64,000 nucleotides of DNA from an uncultured Moraxella sp. (GCA_943908425.1 CALTTC010000010.1:6489-70488); one strand, 5' to 3'; numbered from the stretch's first letter, positions 8,801 to 19,333 are shown. The notes: generated by a model not told the origin, from the letters alone. Numbers and translations are program-made.

Positions 8801-9700
8801 ATGAACCAGTCGCCCAAAGACCCGTTTGAATTAGATGACACCAGTTTTCAGTATGACAGCCAAGATGAGCTGGATGAATGGGCGTTTTTGGACAGCTTAG
8901 GCAATGATGCCACCACGCCCACCGATGACACCCTTAGTAAGCTTGATAATCTAACCAGTGACGACACCTCGCTTGATGATATTTTGGAACCATTAACCAC
9001 GCCACAAAGCCCTATTGATAACCCAGCTGATAGCCCTGCCGAACCAGTGGCTACTAGCACGACCGTACCACCTGTTGCCCCAATCGTGCCACCTGCGCCA
9101 ACTGCAACGCCAGTTGTGCCACCTGTAGCAACTCCTACTACCGATAACAATCCACCACCTGCCAGCAAAAAATCCCTATTTGGCAAAAAAACCGCCCCCC
9201 AACAAAAACTCACCAAAAGCCCAAAAGCCACCGACAAAAAAATGCCCATGCTAATTTTAGGGGCGTTGCTTGGATTAATTGCCTTGGTGGGCGCGTGGTA
9301 TTTGATGAATGGCAATTCAGATGCCCCATCAGACGCCCCAGTTGTTACCCCCGCTCCTGAGCCTGCGGTAGTCACCCCTGCCCCTGTCGCTCCTGAGAAA
9401 CCAGCGCCGACCGCCACCGAGACTGCAACCGCAACCGATGTTACCACCCCGCCTTTAGAGATTGATACTAAGATGGTAGATGTCAATGCCATTGTGCAAG
9501 CTGATATCCCTGAAGACCCTGCCCTTATTAAAGAGGAGATTGACCGTTTAAGTGATAAGGACGCGCGTCTTAGCGAGCAAACCAAGCTTATCAATGAGCA
9601 ACTAGGCGTGATTGAAGAACTCACTTCCGCCAAACAAGAGCAAATCGCCCTACTAGAGGCACAAATTGCCCAATTAGAAGCCCAAAAGCAAGGACAATAG
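8801..9700 (+). CDS. Single-pass membrane protein, Pro-rich, with C-terminal coiled coil
   Basis: 299 residues. In order: an acidic N-terminus (1-65), a Pro/Thr/Val-rich linker (70-120), a basic stretch (122-147), one transmembrane helix (about 148-168), a second Pro/Ala/Thr-rich linker (172-215), then a coiled coil (about 243-297). The topology is probably N-in with the coiled coil in the periplasm, a plan used by envelope scaffolds. I do not recognise the family. The stop overlaps the next start (TAGTG), so it is coupled to the 178-residue gene. A 305-codon antisense frame over this gene is a composition artefact. Confidence 0.75.
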   Translation: MNQSPKDPFELDDTSFQYDSQDELDEWAFLDSLGNDATTPTDDTLSKLDNLTSDDTSLDDILEPLTTPQSPIDNPADSPAEPVATSTTVPPVAPIVPPAPTATPVVPPVATPTTDNNPPPASKKSLFGKKTAPQQKLTKSPKATDKKMPMLILGALLGLIALVGAWYLMNGNSDAPSDAPVVTPAPEPAVVTPAPVAPEKPAPTATETATATDVTTPPLEIDTKMVDVNAIVQADIPEDPALIKEEIDRLSDKDARLSEQTKLINEQLGVIEELTSAKQEQIALLEAQIAQLEAQKQGQ

Positions 9701-10236
9701 TGCACGCAACCACCGACAGCATTTTGCACAGTAATGCCCAAGCCTTTATTGTGCCTATGCCCCAAGATGGCATTGTCATCAATCCTGTGCTCACTCGGTT
9801 ATTACAGAGCTATCCACAAGCGTTTGCCCTGTATAAACAGCGTGCCACCAAGGGTGAGTTGGCATTGGGTGAGGTGCTGACCATTAAAGTACAAAAGCAA
9901 GCGACAGGGCTTATGGCAGGGAGCAAACGCTTGGCGGACGTGCTCATCTTTGTCATTACCCATCATCACCACACCCACGCCATCAAAGTAAGTGCCCTCA
10001 TCACCGCCTGTCAAACGCTCAACCCTGAGCTATTTAAACTCATGCGTTATGATAATCTGCGTTATGTGGCGGTGTCTTTGGGGGCTGAGCGAGACACCCA
10101 AACAGCAGATACGCTTTGGCAAATCGTAAACACCCACCTAACTGTCTCTAGGATACGCGTTGAGGTGCATTTTAATAAGGCGGTGGACTTATCCCAATTT
10201 GGCAAAGCTGGCACCACAGATGACGCTTGCCAATAA
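9700..10236 (+). CDS. Hypothetical protein coupled to the membrane coiled-coil gene
   Basis: 178 residues from GTG 9700, which shares a base with the preceding TAG. It is soluble, with no signal peptide or membrane helix. The middle (residues 84-100) has a hydrophobic strand ADVLIFVI followed by four consecutive histidines, THHHHTH, a possible metal site or simple chance. I do not recognise the family. Tight overlap means it is made with its membrane partner. The convergent ybaN gene ends 15 bp downstream. Confidence 0.7.
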   Translation: MHATTDSILHSNAQAFIVPMPQDGIVINPVLTRLLQSYPQAFALYKQRATKGELALGEVLTIKVQKQATGLMAGSKRLADVLIFVITHHHHTHAIKVSALITACQTLNPELFKLMRYDNLRYVAVSLGAERDTQTADTLWQIVNTHLTVSRIRVEVHFNKAVDLSQFGKAGTTDDACQ

Positions 10237-10251
10237 ACGGATAGACCTTTT

Positions 10252-10800
10252 TTAGCGGCTGGGCAAACGTGCCATCCACAGCATAGTACAAAGACAAATC
10301 ACGCTCGTTACTATGGCAAGCCACAGCCAATTTGGCTTATCCCAAAACCGCCAAAACAACATCACACAGCTTATCGTCATCATCGTCCACGCCAAATATT
10401 TGGCACGCCTTGGGATCACTCGCCGTTCTTGCCAATTCACAATCAAGCTGCCAAATGTTTTGTGGGTGATAAGCCAATGATGAAACTTAGGCGAGCTTTT
10501 CGCAAAACAGCCTGTCGCTAACAATAAAAAAGGCGTGGTTGGTAGTCCTGGTAATATAACGCCAATCAGTGCCAACAGCGCAAAAAACCCACCTAGTACA
10601 AAAAAAGCATAACGCACCAAGCGGTTAGTCGCTAATTGTACCTTAGGGGGCATAGCGTGGGCGTTGTCTGACTTATCGTTGTCTAATTTGTCGTTTTCTG
10701 ACTTGTGGGATGTTTTGGCTGACACAAAATTAATTTTGCTAGAATAAACGGCTAATATAACCGAAAATCCCCAGCTTTGCAAATAAAGAATAAGTCTCAT
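10252..10800 (-). CDS. ybaN: YbaN/DUF454 family inner-membrane protein
   Basis: The C-terminal 130 residues contain the DUF454 pattern: two hydrophobic helices (FFVLGGFFALLALIGVILP), the motif LPTTPFLLLA, FAKSSPKFHHWL, and two further helices. The E. coli homologue has about 125 residues. The 182-residue frame from ATG 10800 adds an N-terminal segment of low complexity, so ATG 10653 is an alternative start; neither has a good ribosome binding site. The family function is unknown. It is divergent from a haem oxygenase gene, and DUF454 genes are found near haem or iron functions in other bacteria. Confidence 0.8.
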   Translation of the reverse strand: MRLILYLQSWGFSVILAVYSSKINFVSAKTSHKSENDKLDNDKSDNAHAMPPKVQLATNRLVRYAFFVLGGFFALLALIGVILPGLPTTPFLLLATGCFAKSSPKFHHWLITHKTFGSLIVNWQERRVIPRRAKYLAWTMMTISCVMLFWRFWDKPNWLWLAIVTSVICLCTMLWMARLPSR

Positions 10801-10811
10801 TTGTATTTAAA

Positions 10812-10842
10812 TTATCAATAGATAAATTAACTGTGCTATAAT
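10812..10842 (+). promoter_or_regulatory. Haem oxygenase promoter with possible Fur-type operator
   Basis: TATAAT (10837-10842) is a good -10 box. Upstream, TTATC-AATA-GATAA (10812-10825) is an inverted repeat that partly resembles a Fur box and covers the -35 region. Iron-dependent repression would suit a haem oxygenase. It is short of a full 19-bp Fur consensus. Confidence 0.4.
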
Positions 10843-10874
10843 TTAGCTCTTAATTAGTATCATAAGGAAAAACA

Positions 10875-11432
10875 ATGACCCTAACTGCCCAATTAAAAGC
10901 CCACTCGCACAAAACCCACGACAGCGTAGACGAGCTCGTTATGTCGCAAAAACCCTTTGACTCACTGGACAATTACAAAAAGTTTTTGCAAACCCAATAT
11001 GAGTTTCACAAAGCAGTACAGCCCATTTATCAAAACCAACAGCTGGCGACACAATTTAGCGATTTATCCGCCCTATCTCGTCTTGAAAAAGTGCAAAACG
11101 ATATGCAAGCCTTGGGTGTGGTGCCTGCTGACAATGTCCCTTTAGTGCCTGATTATAGCGATGATGAAGCCATTGGCTGGTTATACTGCGTGGAAGGGTC
11201 AAACATTGGGGCGGCAATTTTGTATAAAGAAGCGGGCAAAATTGAGCTTAACGACAATCACGGTGCCGCCCATTTGGCTGCCCACCCTGACGGACGTAAA
11301 GCCCACTGGAATGACGTTAAAGCCAAAATAGATGCCCTACCCCTTGATGATACCGCCAAAAACGCCGCCAAAAAAGGCGCTGATGACGCTTTTGCGTATT
11401 ATAAAAAACTAATCACAGCGGTTTATGCCTAA
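10875..11432 (+). CDS. Biliverdin-producing haem oxygenase
   Basis: 185 residues, the usual size of bacterial HemO/PigA-type enzymes. The N-terminal helix ends in HKTHDSVDEL, where His15 is the likely proximal haem ligand. The distal helix is visible as YCVEGSNIGAAI (residues 104-115), with the glycines that allow haem to bend it. It opens haem with O2 and electrons, releasing iron, CO and biliverdin, for iron acquisition. A strong ribosome binding site (AAGGAAAA) precedes ATG 10875. It is a single-gene transcript with a strong terminator. No haem receptor genes are in the window. Confidence 0.88.
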   Translation: MTLTAQLKAHSHKTHDSVDELVMSQKPFDSLDNYKKFLQTQYEFHKAVQPIYQNQQLATQFSDLSALSRLEKVQNDMQALGVVPADNVPLVPDYSDDEAIGWLYCVEGSNIGAAILYKEAGKIELNDNHGAAHLAAHPDGRKAHWNDVKAKIDALPLDDTAKNAAKKGADDAFAYYKKLITAVYA

Positions 11433-11504
11433 AATACTGCATTTAAAACCGTAAATTTAACGCACTAAGCTTTTAGCGGTAGCAGTTTAAGCTTAAAGTT
11501 CGCT

Positions 11505-11545
11505 AAAACACCCTAGCGAAACAACTTAGTCGCTAGGGTGTTTTT
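11505..11545 (+). terminator. Strong rho-independent terminator of the haem oxygenase gene
   Basis: Arms AAAACACCCTAGCGA (11505-11519) and TCGCTAGGGTGTTTT (11530-11544) form a perfect 15-bp stem followed by T residues. The gap 11433-11749 holds only this and the secA terminator. Confidence 0.9.
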
Positions 11546-11701
11546 AATGACCATTCTTTAATCATTACGCTTTAATTATCACACTGTCTTGCCATACCAA
11601 GCAACGATACAACGTCAAAACAAATCATAGTTTGGCAAGTAAATGCAAAAGCTTAGCAAATAAATATAAAATTGGCTAATGTTCATCTGTATCATTATTA
11701 C

Positions 11702-11737
11702 AACAAAAAACGCGCCCAAAAGAATGCGTTTGTTGTT
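11702..11737 (-). terminator. Terminator of secA
   Basis: On the minus strand a stem with arms AACAAACGC and GCGTTTTTTGTT lies 12-48 bp past the secA stop, with a T-rich right arm. Confidence 0.55.
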
Positions 11738-11749
11738 TTATTAACAATC

Positions 11750-14713
11750 TTAACCCAGCTTACCGTGGCACTGCTTGTACTTTAACCCAGAACCACAAGG
11801 GCAAGGGGTGTTGCGACTGGCAGGGGGCGTGATGTTATCGCTATCTTTAAGGCTATCTATATTACCATCGTCCACTAGCGTGTCGCTGACTGGCTCTATC
11901 ACTGGGGCTGTAAGCGTACCTGTCTTAACACCGCCCAAATTGACCGTAACTCGCTGTGTTTGGCGGGGGGGTGCTTGTTTTGGGGTATGTTCTTGGCTTG
12001 TATCGTCTTTTTCGCCAAGCAAGCCCATTTCGTGATGTTCAAACTGCATACGCATCGCTTCGCTTTGACGGCGACGCTCTTCTTCTAAGGCGGCAAGCTC
12101 TTCTTTGGTTGGCACGTGGACACGAGACAAATCTTGCACCGTATCGGATTTTATCGCCCCAAGCATAGAACGGAACAAATCAAACGATTCTCTTTTGTAC
12201 TCTTGTTCTGGATTTTTTTGGGCATAGCTACGCAAATGAATGCCCTTTCTTAGCTGGTCCATCTGGGTCAAATGCTCTTTCCAGTGGCGGTCAAGGCTCA
12301 TCAGCATAAAATGTCGCTCAAGCCGTGCCGCCGCTTCTTCGCCCATTTGTTCACGCCGAGCGTTGTAGCGGTCAATGGCAGTGCCGATAATTTTTTGACG
12401 TAAGCCTTCTTCGTCCAAGCGATTGTCTGCGTCCAGCCAATCATTGATAGGCATATAAAACCGAAACGCTTCTTCAATTTCATCTTCTAGCCCATCAATA
12501 TTCCATTGGTCGTCAATAGAGCCTGGCGGTACAAACTCACTAATCAAGGCATTGTACACTTCGTGGTGCATCGTTTCTATGCTTGCCTTAAGGTCGGCTT
12601 GTCCTAGCAAATCATCACGCTGGGCGTAAATCACCTTGCGTTGGTCGTTGGCAACATCATCGTATTTTAATAACGATTTTCTGGCATCAAAATCTCGTGC
12701 TTCTACCTTGCCTTGTGCCCCTTCAATGGAGCGAGACACCATTTTGTGTTCAATGGCTTCATCTTCTTTGAGTCCCATTGCCCGCATCATACCCACGACA
12801 CGCTCGCCTGCAAAAATTCGCATCAAGTCATCTTCAAGCGATAAGAAAAAGCGAGATTGACCTGGGTCGCCTTGTCGCCCTGCCCGTCCACGCAACTGAT
12901 TATCAATCCGCCGTGATTCGTGGCGTTCTGAGCCAATAATATGTAATCCCCCTGCTTTTAGTACTTCATCGTGCTTTTGTTGCCAAGCGGTTTGTATGGC
13001 TTTTATTTCTTCTTGGGAGACCAGGTTTTCTGGCGGTGTGGCATTGGCATTTGGCATACTTTCTGCTGTGGTGTCGTCTGTTTGGTTTTGCTCTTGTCCC
13101 TGCTGTTCTTGCCACTGTTTTAGACGTGTTTGTTTTAAATCTTCAATTTGTGCTTGCCAATTCCCCCCCAAAATAATATCCGTACCACGCCCTGCCATAT
13201 TCGTGGCAATGGTAACCGCACACGGTCTGCCTGCTTGGGCAATGATGTCCGCCTCTCGCTCGTGCTGTTTGGCGTTTAAGACATTATGGGCAATGCCTGC
13301 TTGGTCAAGCAAATACGACAGCTCCTCTGATGCTTCAATGGTCGCCGTTCCCACAAGCACAGGAGCTCCTTTGGCAGTAATCGCCCCAATTTCACGGATA
13401 ATGCCCTTGTATTTGCCAAGCTTGGTCAAAAATATTTGGTCGTCCAAATCAACACGAGCAATGGGGCGGTGCGTTGGGATAATCACCACGTCCAAGTCAT
13501 AAGTAGATTTAAATTCTGATGCCTCAGTATCGGCAGTCCCCGTCATTCCTGACAATTTGTCATATAAGCGAAAATAATTTTGAAAAGTTGTAGTCGCCAT
13601 TGTCTGATTTTCGGCTTGAATTTCAACGCCTTCTTTGGCTTCTACCGCTTGATGTAGTCCCTCACTCCATCGCCGACCCGGCATTGTTCGCCCTGTATTT
13701 TCATCAACAATAATCACCTCGCCGTCTTGCACAATGTAGTGAATATTTTTGACAAAAATATGATGAGCTCGTATCGCTGATTGGACGTGAGCAAGCAGGG
13801 GCAGGCGAGCAGGGCTATACAGACTTTCGTTTTCGCCAAGTTCGCCCACTTCTACCAAAAATGCTTCAATTTTTTCGTAGCCTTTTTCGCTAATTTCAAT
13901 GGCACGGTTTTTCTCGTCAATCCAAAAATCGCCATCACTGTTGTTTTTGTTGGCTTCTTCGTCATCTGACCGCTTAAGGCGTGGAATAATGGTATTGATA
14001 AGCGTATAAAGATGGGCAGAATCTTCAGCTTGCCCTGAGATAATGAGTGGTGTGCGTGCCTCGTCAATCAAAATGGAGTCAATTTCATCAATAATACAGT
14101 AATTGAGCGGTCGCTGTTTTTTTTCGGCAAGGCTAAAGACCATATTATCACGCAAATAATCAAAGCCATATTCGTTATTCGTACCATAGGTAATATCGGC
14201 TTGATAAGCGTCAAATTTTTCTTGGGGGGGCTGTTGGCTATAAATCACCCCAACGCTAAGCCCCAAAAAGGCAAACAACGGACGGTTAAGCTCGGCATCA
14301 CGGCGTGCCAAATAATCATTGACCGTAACAACGTGTACCCCTTTACCACTAATGGCATTTAGATAAATGGCAAGCGTTGCCATCAAGGTTTTGCCTTCAC
14401 CTGTTTTCATCTCGGCGATTTTGCCCTCGTGCAAGGTGATACCGCCAATCAGTTGCACGTCATAATGACGCATACCATTGACTCGTTTTGACGCTTCACG
14501 GCACACAGCAAACGCCTCTGGCAATAAGCTATCTAAGCTTTCGCCATTTTTATAACGTTCTTGAAAACTTGCGGTTTTTTGCAACAATTCACCATCGGAC
14601 AAGCCAGCAATGCTATTTTCAAAGCCGTTGATTTTGTCCACTTGTTTTTGCATACGTTTTAGTTCACGTTCGTTTTTGGTGCCAATCACACCGCCGATAA
14701 GTTTTGCTAACAT
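11750..14713 (-). CDS. secA: Preprotein translocase ATPase SecA
   Basis: 987 residues from ATG 14713 ([16 protein letters not shown] matches the family start; a TTG five codons upstream is less likely). Visible parts are the Walker A motif [24 protein letters not shown], the helicase motif [10 protein letters not shown], and the C-terminal zinc site [15 protein letters not shown] that binds SecB and phospholipid. A Gln/Thr/Asn-rich insert ([13 protein letters not shown] onward, about 40 residues) sits in the second nucleotide-binding domain after GGNW, where family members vary in length. It drives post-translational export through SecYEG. Two runs of seven C occur in the gene but the frame is intact. 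Confidence 0.97.
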   Translation of the reverse strand: MLAKLIGGVIGTKNERELKRMQKQVDKINGFENSIAGLSDGELLQKTASFQERYKNGESLDSLLPEAFAVCREASKRVNGMRHYDVQLIGGITLHEGKIAEMKTGEGKTLMATLAIYLNAISGKGVHVVTVNDYLARRDAELNRPLFAFLGLSVGVIYSQQPPQEKFDAYQADITYGTNNEYGFDYLRDNMVFSLAEKKQRPLNYCIIDEIDSILIDEARTPLIISGQAEDSAHLYTLINTIIPRLKRSDDEEANKNNSDGDFWIDEKNRAIEISEKGYEKIEAFLVEVGELGENESLYSPARLPLLAHVQSAIRAHHIFVKNIHYIVQDGEVIIVDENTGRTMPGRRWSEGLHQAVEAKEGVEIQAENQTMATTTFQNYFRLYDKLSGMTGTADTEASEFKSTYDLDVVIIPTHRPIARVDLDDQIFLTKLGKYKGIIREIGAITAKGAPVLVGTATIEASEELSYLLDQAGIAHNVLNAKQHEREADIIAQAGRPCAVTIATNMAGRGTDIILGGNWQAQIEDLKQTRLKQWQEQQGQEQNQTDDTTAESMPNANATPPENLVSQEEIKAIQTAWQQKHDEVLKAGGLHIIGSERHESRRIDNQLRGRAGRQGDPGQSRFFLSLEDDLMRIFAGERVVGMMRAMGLKEDEAIEHKMVSRSIEGAQGKVEARDFDARKSLLKYDDVANDQRKVIYAQRDDLLGQADLKASIETMHHEVYNALISEFVPPGSIDDQWNIDGLEDEIEEAFRFYMPINDWLDADNRLDEEGLRQKIIGTAIDRYNARREQMGEEAAARLERHFMLMSLDRHWKEHLTQMDQLRKGIHLRSYAQKNPEQEYKRESFDLFRSMLGAIKSDTVQDLSRVHVPTKEELAALEEERRRQSEAMRMQFEHHEMGLLGEKDDTSQEHTPKQAPPRQTQRVTVNLGGVKTGTLTAPVIEPVSDTLVDDGNIDSLKDSDNITPPASRNTPCPCGSGLKYKQCHGKLG

Positions 14714-14954
14714 AAGCTGTTTTTCCAACCAATAAAAATGTAAATCTTAATCTTAAAAATCTTAAACCTAAAATCTTAAACTCAATTTGTCTTAACCCAT
14801 TTGTCTTAACTGATTTTTATCTAAGGAGTAAATGGGCATTTTTACAGTAATTACAAGACACGCCTTGTTTCTTAAAAATTTTATGTAAAAACTGCATGCA
14901 AAAATAGCTTTATAAAACGACCGTATACAAAACAACTTTAGGTAAAAAACAGTT

Positions 14955-15691
14955 TTAGGCAAAAAATAGCTTTATCGCCATCAAAATGCACACAATAACC
15001 ACCAAAGGGCGTACCAATTTTGCCCCATTTTTTACTACCAGTGATGAAACCAGCCATCTCGCCTATCGCCATCAAACTTCCAGCAAGCCAAGCCATTTTA
15101 CCCAAATAAATAAAAATGCCAAGCGAGATGATACTGCTTGCAAAATTCAACATTCGTGAATAAGCCATTGCTTTGGCGGTCGCCATACCCAACAGCGACA
15201 CCACCGCAAGCCCCTGCCCCCGCCCCAAAAAAACCATCATAAAAGGCAATCAATGGCACCACCACGCTGGCAAAACCAAAAAGGCTCATCTTTGCCAAAC
15301 GTTGCTTGTCGCTTAACTGTTTAGAAAACAAAAAATACAACGCCATCACCACCAACAACACAGGCAATAATTTGGACAAAAAGTCTGCACTTAAATAATT
15401 GAGCATCAGCGTGCCTGCCACACCGCCCAGTAAACTTGGGGGAATTAACGCCATTAGATGTTTTTTATCCAACAGCCCTTTATCAAGATAGTAATAAGCA
15501 GATGTCAAAGACCCCGCTGCTCCTTGCAACTTATTAGCGGCAATGGCTTGAATGGGGCTAAACCCTGCACTAAGTAGTACAGGTATAGAAATCAGCCCAC
15601 CACCGCCACAAATGGCATCAATCAATCCTGCCACAAAAGAGCCTATCAGCAAAAAGGCAACAACATCAATCCCTAACCCAAAAAATTCCAT
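14955..15691 (-). pseudogene. Frameshifted TSUP (TauE/SafE, YfcA-type) permease
   Basis: The start (MEFFGLGIDVVAFLLIGSF..., GLIDAICGGGGLISIPVLL) is a typical TSUP-family sulfite/sulfonate exporter of about 250 residues. The frame fails after AFYDGFFGAGAG, near 15215, in a tract of C and A homopolymers. The second part (LAVVSLLGMATAKAMAYSRML) continues in another frame, which fails again near 15050. The true C-terminus (NGAKLVRPLVVIV...LMAIKLFFA) can be read in a third frame to a TAA at 14955-14957. At least two independent indels mean it is a decayed gene rather than a phase-variable one or a sequencing slip. The lesions are inferred from continuity of the family pattern. Confidence 0.8.
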
Positions 15692-15760
15692 AACGGCTTT
15701 TTCCTATAACGCCCCAAGTTCTACAACGTCCAGCTCCCCAACTCCTAAAACGTCCAAGCC

Positions 15761-17041
15761 CTACAACGCCCCAAACACCCCATCAGCCACCGCAATGGTC
15801 TTATCCAAATCATCATCGCTGTGGGCTTTTGACATAAAGCCTGCTTCAAAAGCACTTGGAGCAAGATAGACACCGCCATCTAGCATTGCGTGGAAAAATT
15901 TGGCAAATTTTTGTGTATCGCAAAGGCGGGTCATCTCATCATAGTTTTGTGGCAGTCGCTCACTAAAAAATAGCCCAAACATTCCCCCCACCGAACAACA
16001 ACAAAACGCCACGCCGTGCTTATCGGCACTTTTTTGTAGTCCTGCAAGCAAATACTCGGTTTTGGCGGTCAAATCTTCATAAAAGCCATCTTGGGTCAGC
16101 TCATCAAACATCACCTTGCCTGCCCGCATTGCCAAAGGATTGCCAGAGAGCGTGCCTGCTTGGTACACCCCACCCATCGGAGCGATATGTTCCATAATCT
16201 CACGCTTACCGCCAAACGCCCCAACAGGCAAGCCTGCCCCGATAATCTTACCAAAAGTAACCAAATCAGGCGTTATGCCAAAATACGCACTTGCCCCGCC
16301 CAATGCCACACGAAAGCCTGTCATCACTTCATCAAAAATCAGCACCACACCGTGTTTATCACAAAGACGGCGTAAGGTATCGTGAAAGGCTTGGCTTGGG
16401 ATAATCATATTCATATTGCCTGCAATCGGCTCAACAATGACGCACGCTAGATGGTCGCCATATTTATCAAAACACGCCTGCAACGCTTCTGTGTCATTAT
16501 AAGGTAAGGTCATTGTGTGTTTGGCAAAATCCGCTGGCACGCCCTTACTGGTTGGCTCGCCAATATCTAGCATACCAGAGCCTGCCTTGACGAGCAGGCT
16601 ATCAGAATGTCCGTGATAACAGCCTTCAAATTTGACAATGGTATCTCGCCCTGTATAGCCACGAGCCAGCCGAATGGCACTCATTGTCGCTTCTGTACCA
16701 GAGTTTACCATACGCAACAATTCAACGCTTGGCACAAGCTTGCAAATGGTTTGTGCCATTGTCGTCTCAAATGGCGTGGGCGTGCCAAATGATAAGCCAT
16801 CATCGGCGGCCATCTTGACTGCATCAATCACCTTTGGATAGCTATGCCCCAATATCATAGGGCCCCAAGAGCCGACATAGTCAATATACGCCTTGCCTTC
16901 GGTGTCATAAATGTACGCCCCTTTGGCTTTTTGGATAAATACAGGCGTACCGCCAACGCCTGCAAAAGCACGCACTGGCGAATTGACCCCCCCTGCAATG
17001 TAGCGTTTGGCGGTATCAAATAACGTTTGATTGGCAGTCAT
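15761..17041 (-). CDS. hemL: Glutamate-1-semialdehyde 2,1-aminomutase
   Basis: 426 residues, full length. The PLP lysine is Lys265 in [17 protein letters not shown], with the upstream motifs [16 protein letters not shown] and [10 protein letters not shown] that are characteristic of this class-III aminotransferase. It makes 5-aminolevulinate from glutamate-1-semialdehyde, the first committed precursor of haem. AAGGA precedes ATG 17041. It is monocistronic. The decayed TSUP gene lies 69 bp downstream on the same strand. Confidence 0.96.
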   Translation of the reverse strand: MTANQTLFDTAKRYIAGGVNSPVRAFAGVGGTPVFIQKAKGAYIYDTEGKAYIDYVGSWGPMILGHSYPKVIDAVKMAADDGLSFGTPTPFETTMAQTICKLVPSVELLRMVNSGTEATMSAIRLARGYTGRDTIVKFEGCYHGHSDSLLVKAGSGMLDIGEPTSKGVPADFAKHTMTLPYNDTEALQACFDKYGDHLACVIVEPIAGNMNMIIPSQAFHDTLRRLCDKHGVVLIFDEVMTGFRVALGGASAYFGITPDLVTFGKIIGAGLPVGAFGGKREIMEHIAPMGGVYQAGTLSGNPLAMRAGKVMFDELTQDGFYEDLTAKTEYLLAGLQKSADKHGVAFCCCSVGGMFGLFFSERLPQNYDEMTRLCDTQKFAKFFHAMLDGGVYLAPSAFEAGFMSKAHSDDDLDKTIAVADGVFGAL

Positions 17042-17599
17042 TGTGTGTCCTTAAAATAGTAAAAACAGGCGGTATTGCCCAATTAAATCGTCTAAACCAG
17101 ACAAGGCTTAAGCTTATTCAACTTAAGCCTTGAACTTAGTCTTATAAACTTAAAATTAAACCAAACTTAACGCCAGTTTATCCATACCGCCCAATGCAAT
17201 CACCCAATGCAACAGCCTAAACCATATTACATTAAATGATATGAGCGTTAAACAATATCAGCATAAGCGTTAAATAAGACAAACCCTAACTGTTAATCTT
17301 AAGCCTGCCATTTTTTGTCAGCGTGTTATTTTAAGTCCAATCGCTTTAAACAGCCTTGTGCTGATAAAAAAGCGTGTAACACCAAAGCGTGGCTGACTGC
17401 TAAAGGCAATTTAGCCATCATTTTGTTGAACGGCTAAATAAACCCAAGCGTTAATTCTAAATAACGTTAAAAAATAGCATTAAAAAAGCGTTAAAATCCA
17501 TTAAACCAACCGCCCAATATATTCACGCTTATAAGCAAGCGTATGAGCAAATGCTCTGGCAACCCATACACTTATTAACGCATAATCTTGCTAAGCCAA
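17042..17599. other. 558-bp intergenic region with a perfect hairpin
   Basis: No credible gene. Bases 17102-17132 form CAAGGCTTAAG, a 9-nt loop and CTTAAGCCTTG, a perfect 11-bp stem about 60 bp before hemL in its leader; it lacks a T run on either strand, so it could be an RNA structure or a binding site. The remainder is AT-rich with many scattered GTTAAA words. Confidence 0.55.
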
Positions 17600-17935
17600 T
17601 TAGGCTTTTTTGACCACGCTGGATTTTAATTTCATCGCCCCAAATCCATCAATTTTACAATCAATGTCGTGGTCATCGGAAGCATCATAGAGCAGGCGAA
17701 TGGATTTAACCTTTGTACCAACTTTGATGGGCGTGCTTGAGCCTTTTACCTTTAAATCTTTAATCACCGTAACGCTATCGCCATCGGCAAGCACATTGCC
17801 AACCGCGTCTTTAATCACAAGGGCGGAGTCGGTCGTTTCGCCATCTACCCATTCATTGCCACACATTGGGCAAATAAGCAAATTGGCATCGGCATAGGTA
17901 AACTCTTGAGAGCAAGCAGGACAAGGGGGCAACAT
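17600..17935 (-). CDS. yjdM: YjdM (PhnA-family) zinc-ribbon protein
   Basis: 111 residues. The N-terminal zinc ribbon has CPAC and CPMC pairs, and the C-terminal domain reads [28 protein letters not shown], and [14 protein letters not shown], nearly identical in pattern to E. coli YjdM. Despite the historical name it is not part of phosphonate breakdown; its function is uncertain. It is divergent from ygfZ across a 206-bp spacer that contains a perfect CRP-type palindrome. Confidence 0.93.
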   Translation of the reverse strand: MLPPCPACSQEFTYADANLLICPMCGNEWVDGETTDSALVIKDAVGNVLADGDSVTVIKDLKVKGSSTPIKVGTKVKSIRLLYDASDDHDIDCKIDGFGAMKLKSSVVKKA

Positions 17936-18035
17936 CGCATTTTTCCATCAATTAAAACTGCTATTTTAACCGATTTTGCCAATAAATTGTAATTTTAATG
18001 CCAAGCAATGCCCACGCCCATTAAATTGTTTATTT

Positions 18036-18051
18036 TGTGATTTTAATCACA
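18036..18051. promoter_or_regulatory. Perfect CRP/Vfr-type palindrome
   Basis: TGTGA-TTTTAA-TCACA matches the CRP half-site consensus on both arms. It lies 90 bp before the ygfZ start and 100 bp before the yjdM start, so it could control either gene. Confidence 0.55.
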
Positions 18052-18141
18052 GCCAATTTGTGCGATAATTTTGTGCAATAAGTTAGCCAACCAATTTTTA
18101 GCCAACCAACGCTAATTTATAAGCCAAATCAAGGAGTTATT

Positions 18142-18996
18142 ATGACAACCGCCCCCACATTTTGCCAATTTTTATTGTCAGGCACTGATGCCCATAAATT
18201 TTTGCAAGGACAGCTCACCATCAATATCCAAAAAGTATGTAAGCTTGCAGATACCGCTCCAGAGTCGTTTTTGCCTTGTGCGATTTGCAATCTAAAAGGA
18301 CGGGTGCAATTTGGGCTATGGATTAAGGCGGTAGCGGACGGATTTTGTTTGGTAATCAGCTGTGATTGTGCTGATGAATTTGTCTGTCATATCAAAAAGT
18401 ATGGGGCATTTTCAAAAATTACCCTATCTGACCCCACGCCCATTTACCCTTCGCTCATCAACGCCACGCCAAGCTTTAGCGATACAAAAGACACCGCACC
18501 GCTTGATGAATGGCAACGCATTAGCATTCGCACGGGCAATTATTGGATTACCAAAGCCACGCAAAACTTATTTCAGCCCCAAGAGCTACGCTTGCATCAG
18601 CGGGGCGGTGTGGACTATGATAAGGGCTGTTATTTGGGGCAAGAAGTGGTCGCACGGCTGTATTTTAAGGCAGCTCCCAAAGCGTTTTTGCACCGTGTGC
18701 TATTACACGAAACGATAAGCACAGAGCTATTATCTGCTCACCTAACGCCCCACAATTTGACCGACCACACGCCAGCAAATATCATCAATCAAGACCTAAC
18801 GCCCTTATCTGGACAAAAAGCTGGGCAAGGCGTGATTGTCAATGCTTGCGTTTGTAACGATACCCCAAATGATTTTAATGCAGAAAAGTTGGCACTGGAG
18901 ACCTTAATGGTGATAAGACCTGATATGGTCGCACAAGTTGGCAAAGAGCTAACCATAGACAACCTAACAGGAAGTGTCGCTAGACAAAGTAGTTAG
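18142..18996 (+). CDS. ygfZ: YgfZ-family folate-binding protein (Fe-S / tRNA modification)
   Basis: 284 residues. The signature KGCYLGQEVVAR starts at Lys161; its cysteine and the flanking residues are invariant in YgfZ. The N-terminal half has the GcvT-like fold pattern (LSGTDAHKFLQGQLT). YgfZ proteins bind tetrahydrofolate and support maturation of iron-sulfur enzymes such as MiaB. AAGGAG precedes the ATG by six bases. No partner genes are linked. Confidence 0.9.
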   Translation: MTTAPTFCQFLLSGTDAHKFLQGQLTINIQKVCKLADTAPESFLPCAICNLKGRVQFGLWIKAVADGFCLVISCDCADEFVCHIKKYGAFSKITLSDPTPIYPSLINATPSFSDTKDTAPLDEWQRISIRTGNYWITKATQNLFQPQELRLHQRGGVDYDKGCYLGQEVVARLYFKAAPKAFLHRVLLHETISTELLSAHLTPHNLTDHTPANIINQDLTPLSGQKAGQGVIVNACVCNDTPNDFNAEKLALETLMVIRPDMVAQVGKELTIDNLTGSVARQSS

Positions 18997-19333
18997 TTAA
19001 AAAAGTGGCTAACTAAAAAGCGGTGAGCGACAGACAAATTTATCAATATGGCAATTAACCTTAGCAATAGTTAAGTTGGGCAACAGCTATATCAAGCCAG
19101 CTATACCAAAACCAATTATGCCAAAGCCAGTGAAAAATTTACGACAGCTTAAATGATAAATATTTTCGGTATGTGTTTTTATTAAAAAATTGACAGCGAT
19201 AGACAGCAGAGCCTATCATTCCAATAATCAAACAAAAAAACCATCAATGCGTAAACCGCTATGAGCTTGATACCGCTAAGCACGTTTTAAATAACGATTT
19301 TTTAATAACCGCTTTGAAATAACCGTTTAGACA
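18997..19333. other. Intergenic region, nothing recognised
   Basis: A 337-bp AT-rich spacer. I see no ORF, strong hairpin or clear promoter. It contains several copies of short words such as ACCGCT and AATAACCG near its right end. Confidence 0.5.

Noticed and set aside
8848..9765. 305-codon antisense frame
   Set aside because: It is the mirror of a Pro/Thr-rich gene, with Ser/Gly/Val-rich composition and no ribosome binding site.
11964..14230. Runs of seven C/G in secA as phase-variation tracts
   Set aside because: secA is essential and the frame is intact; runs of seven are expected by chance.
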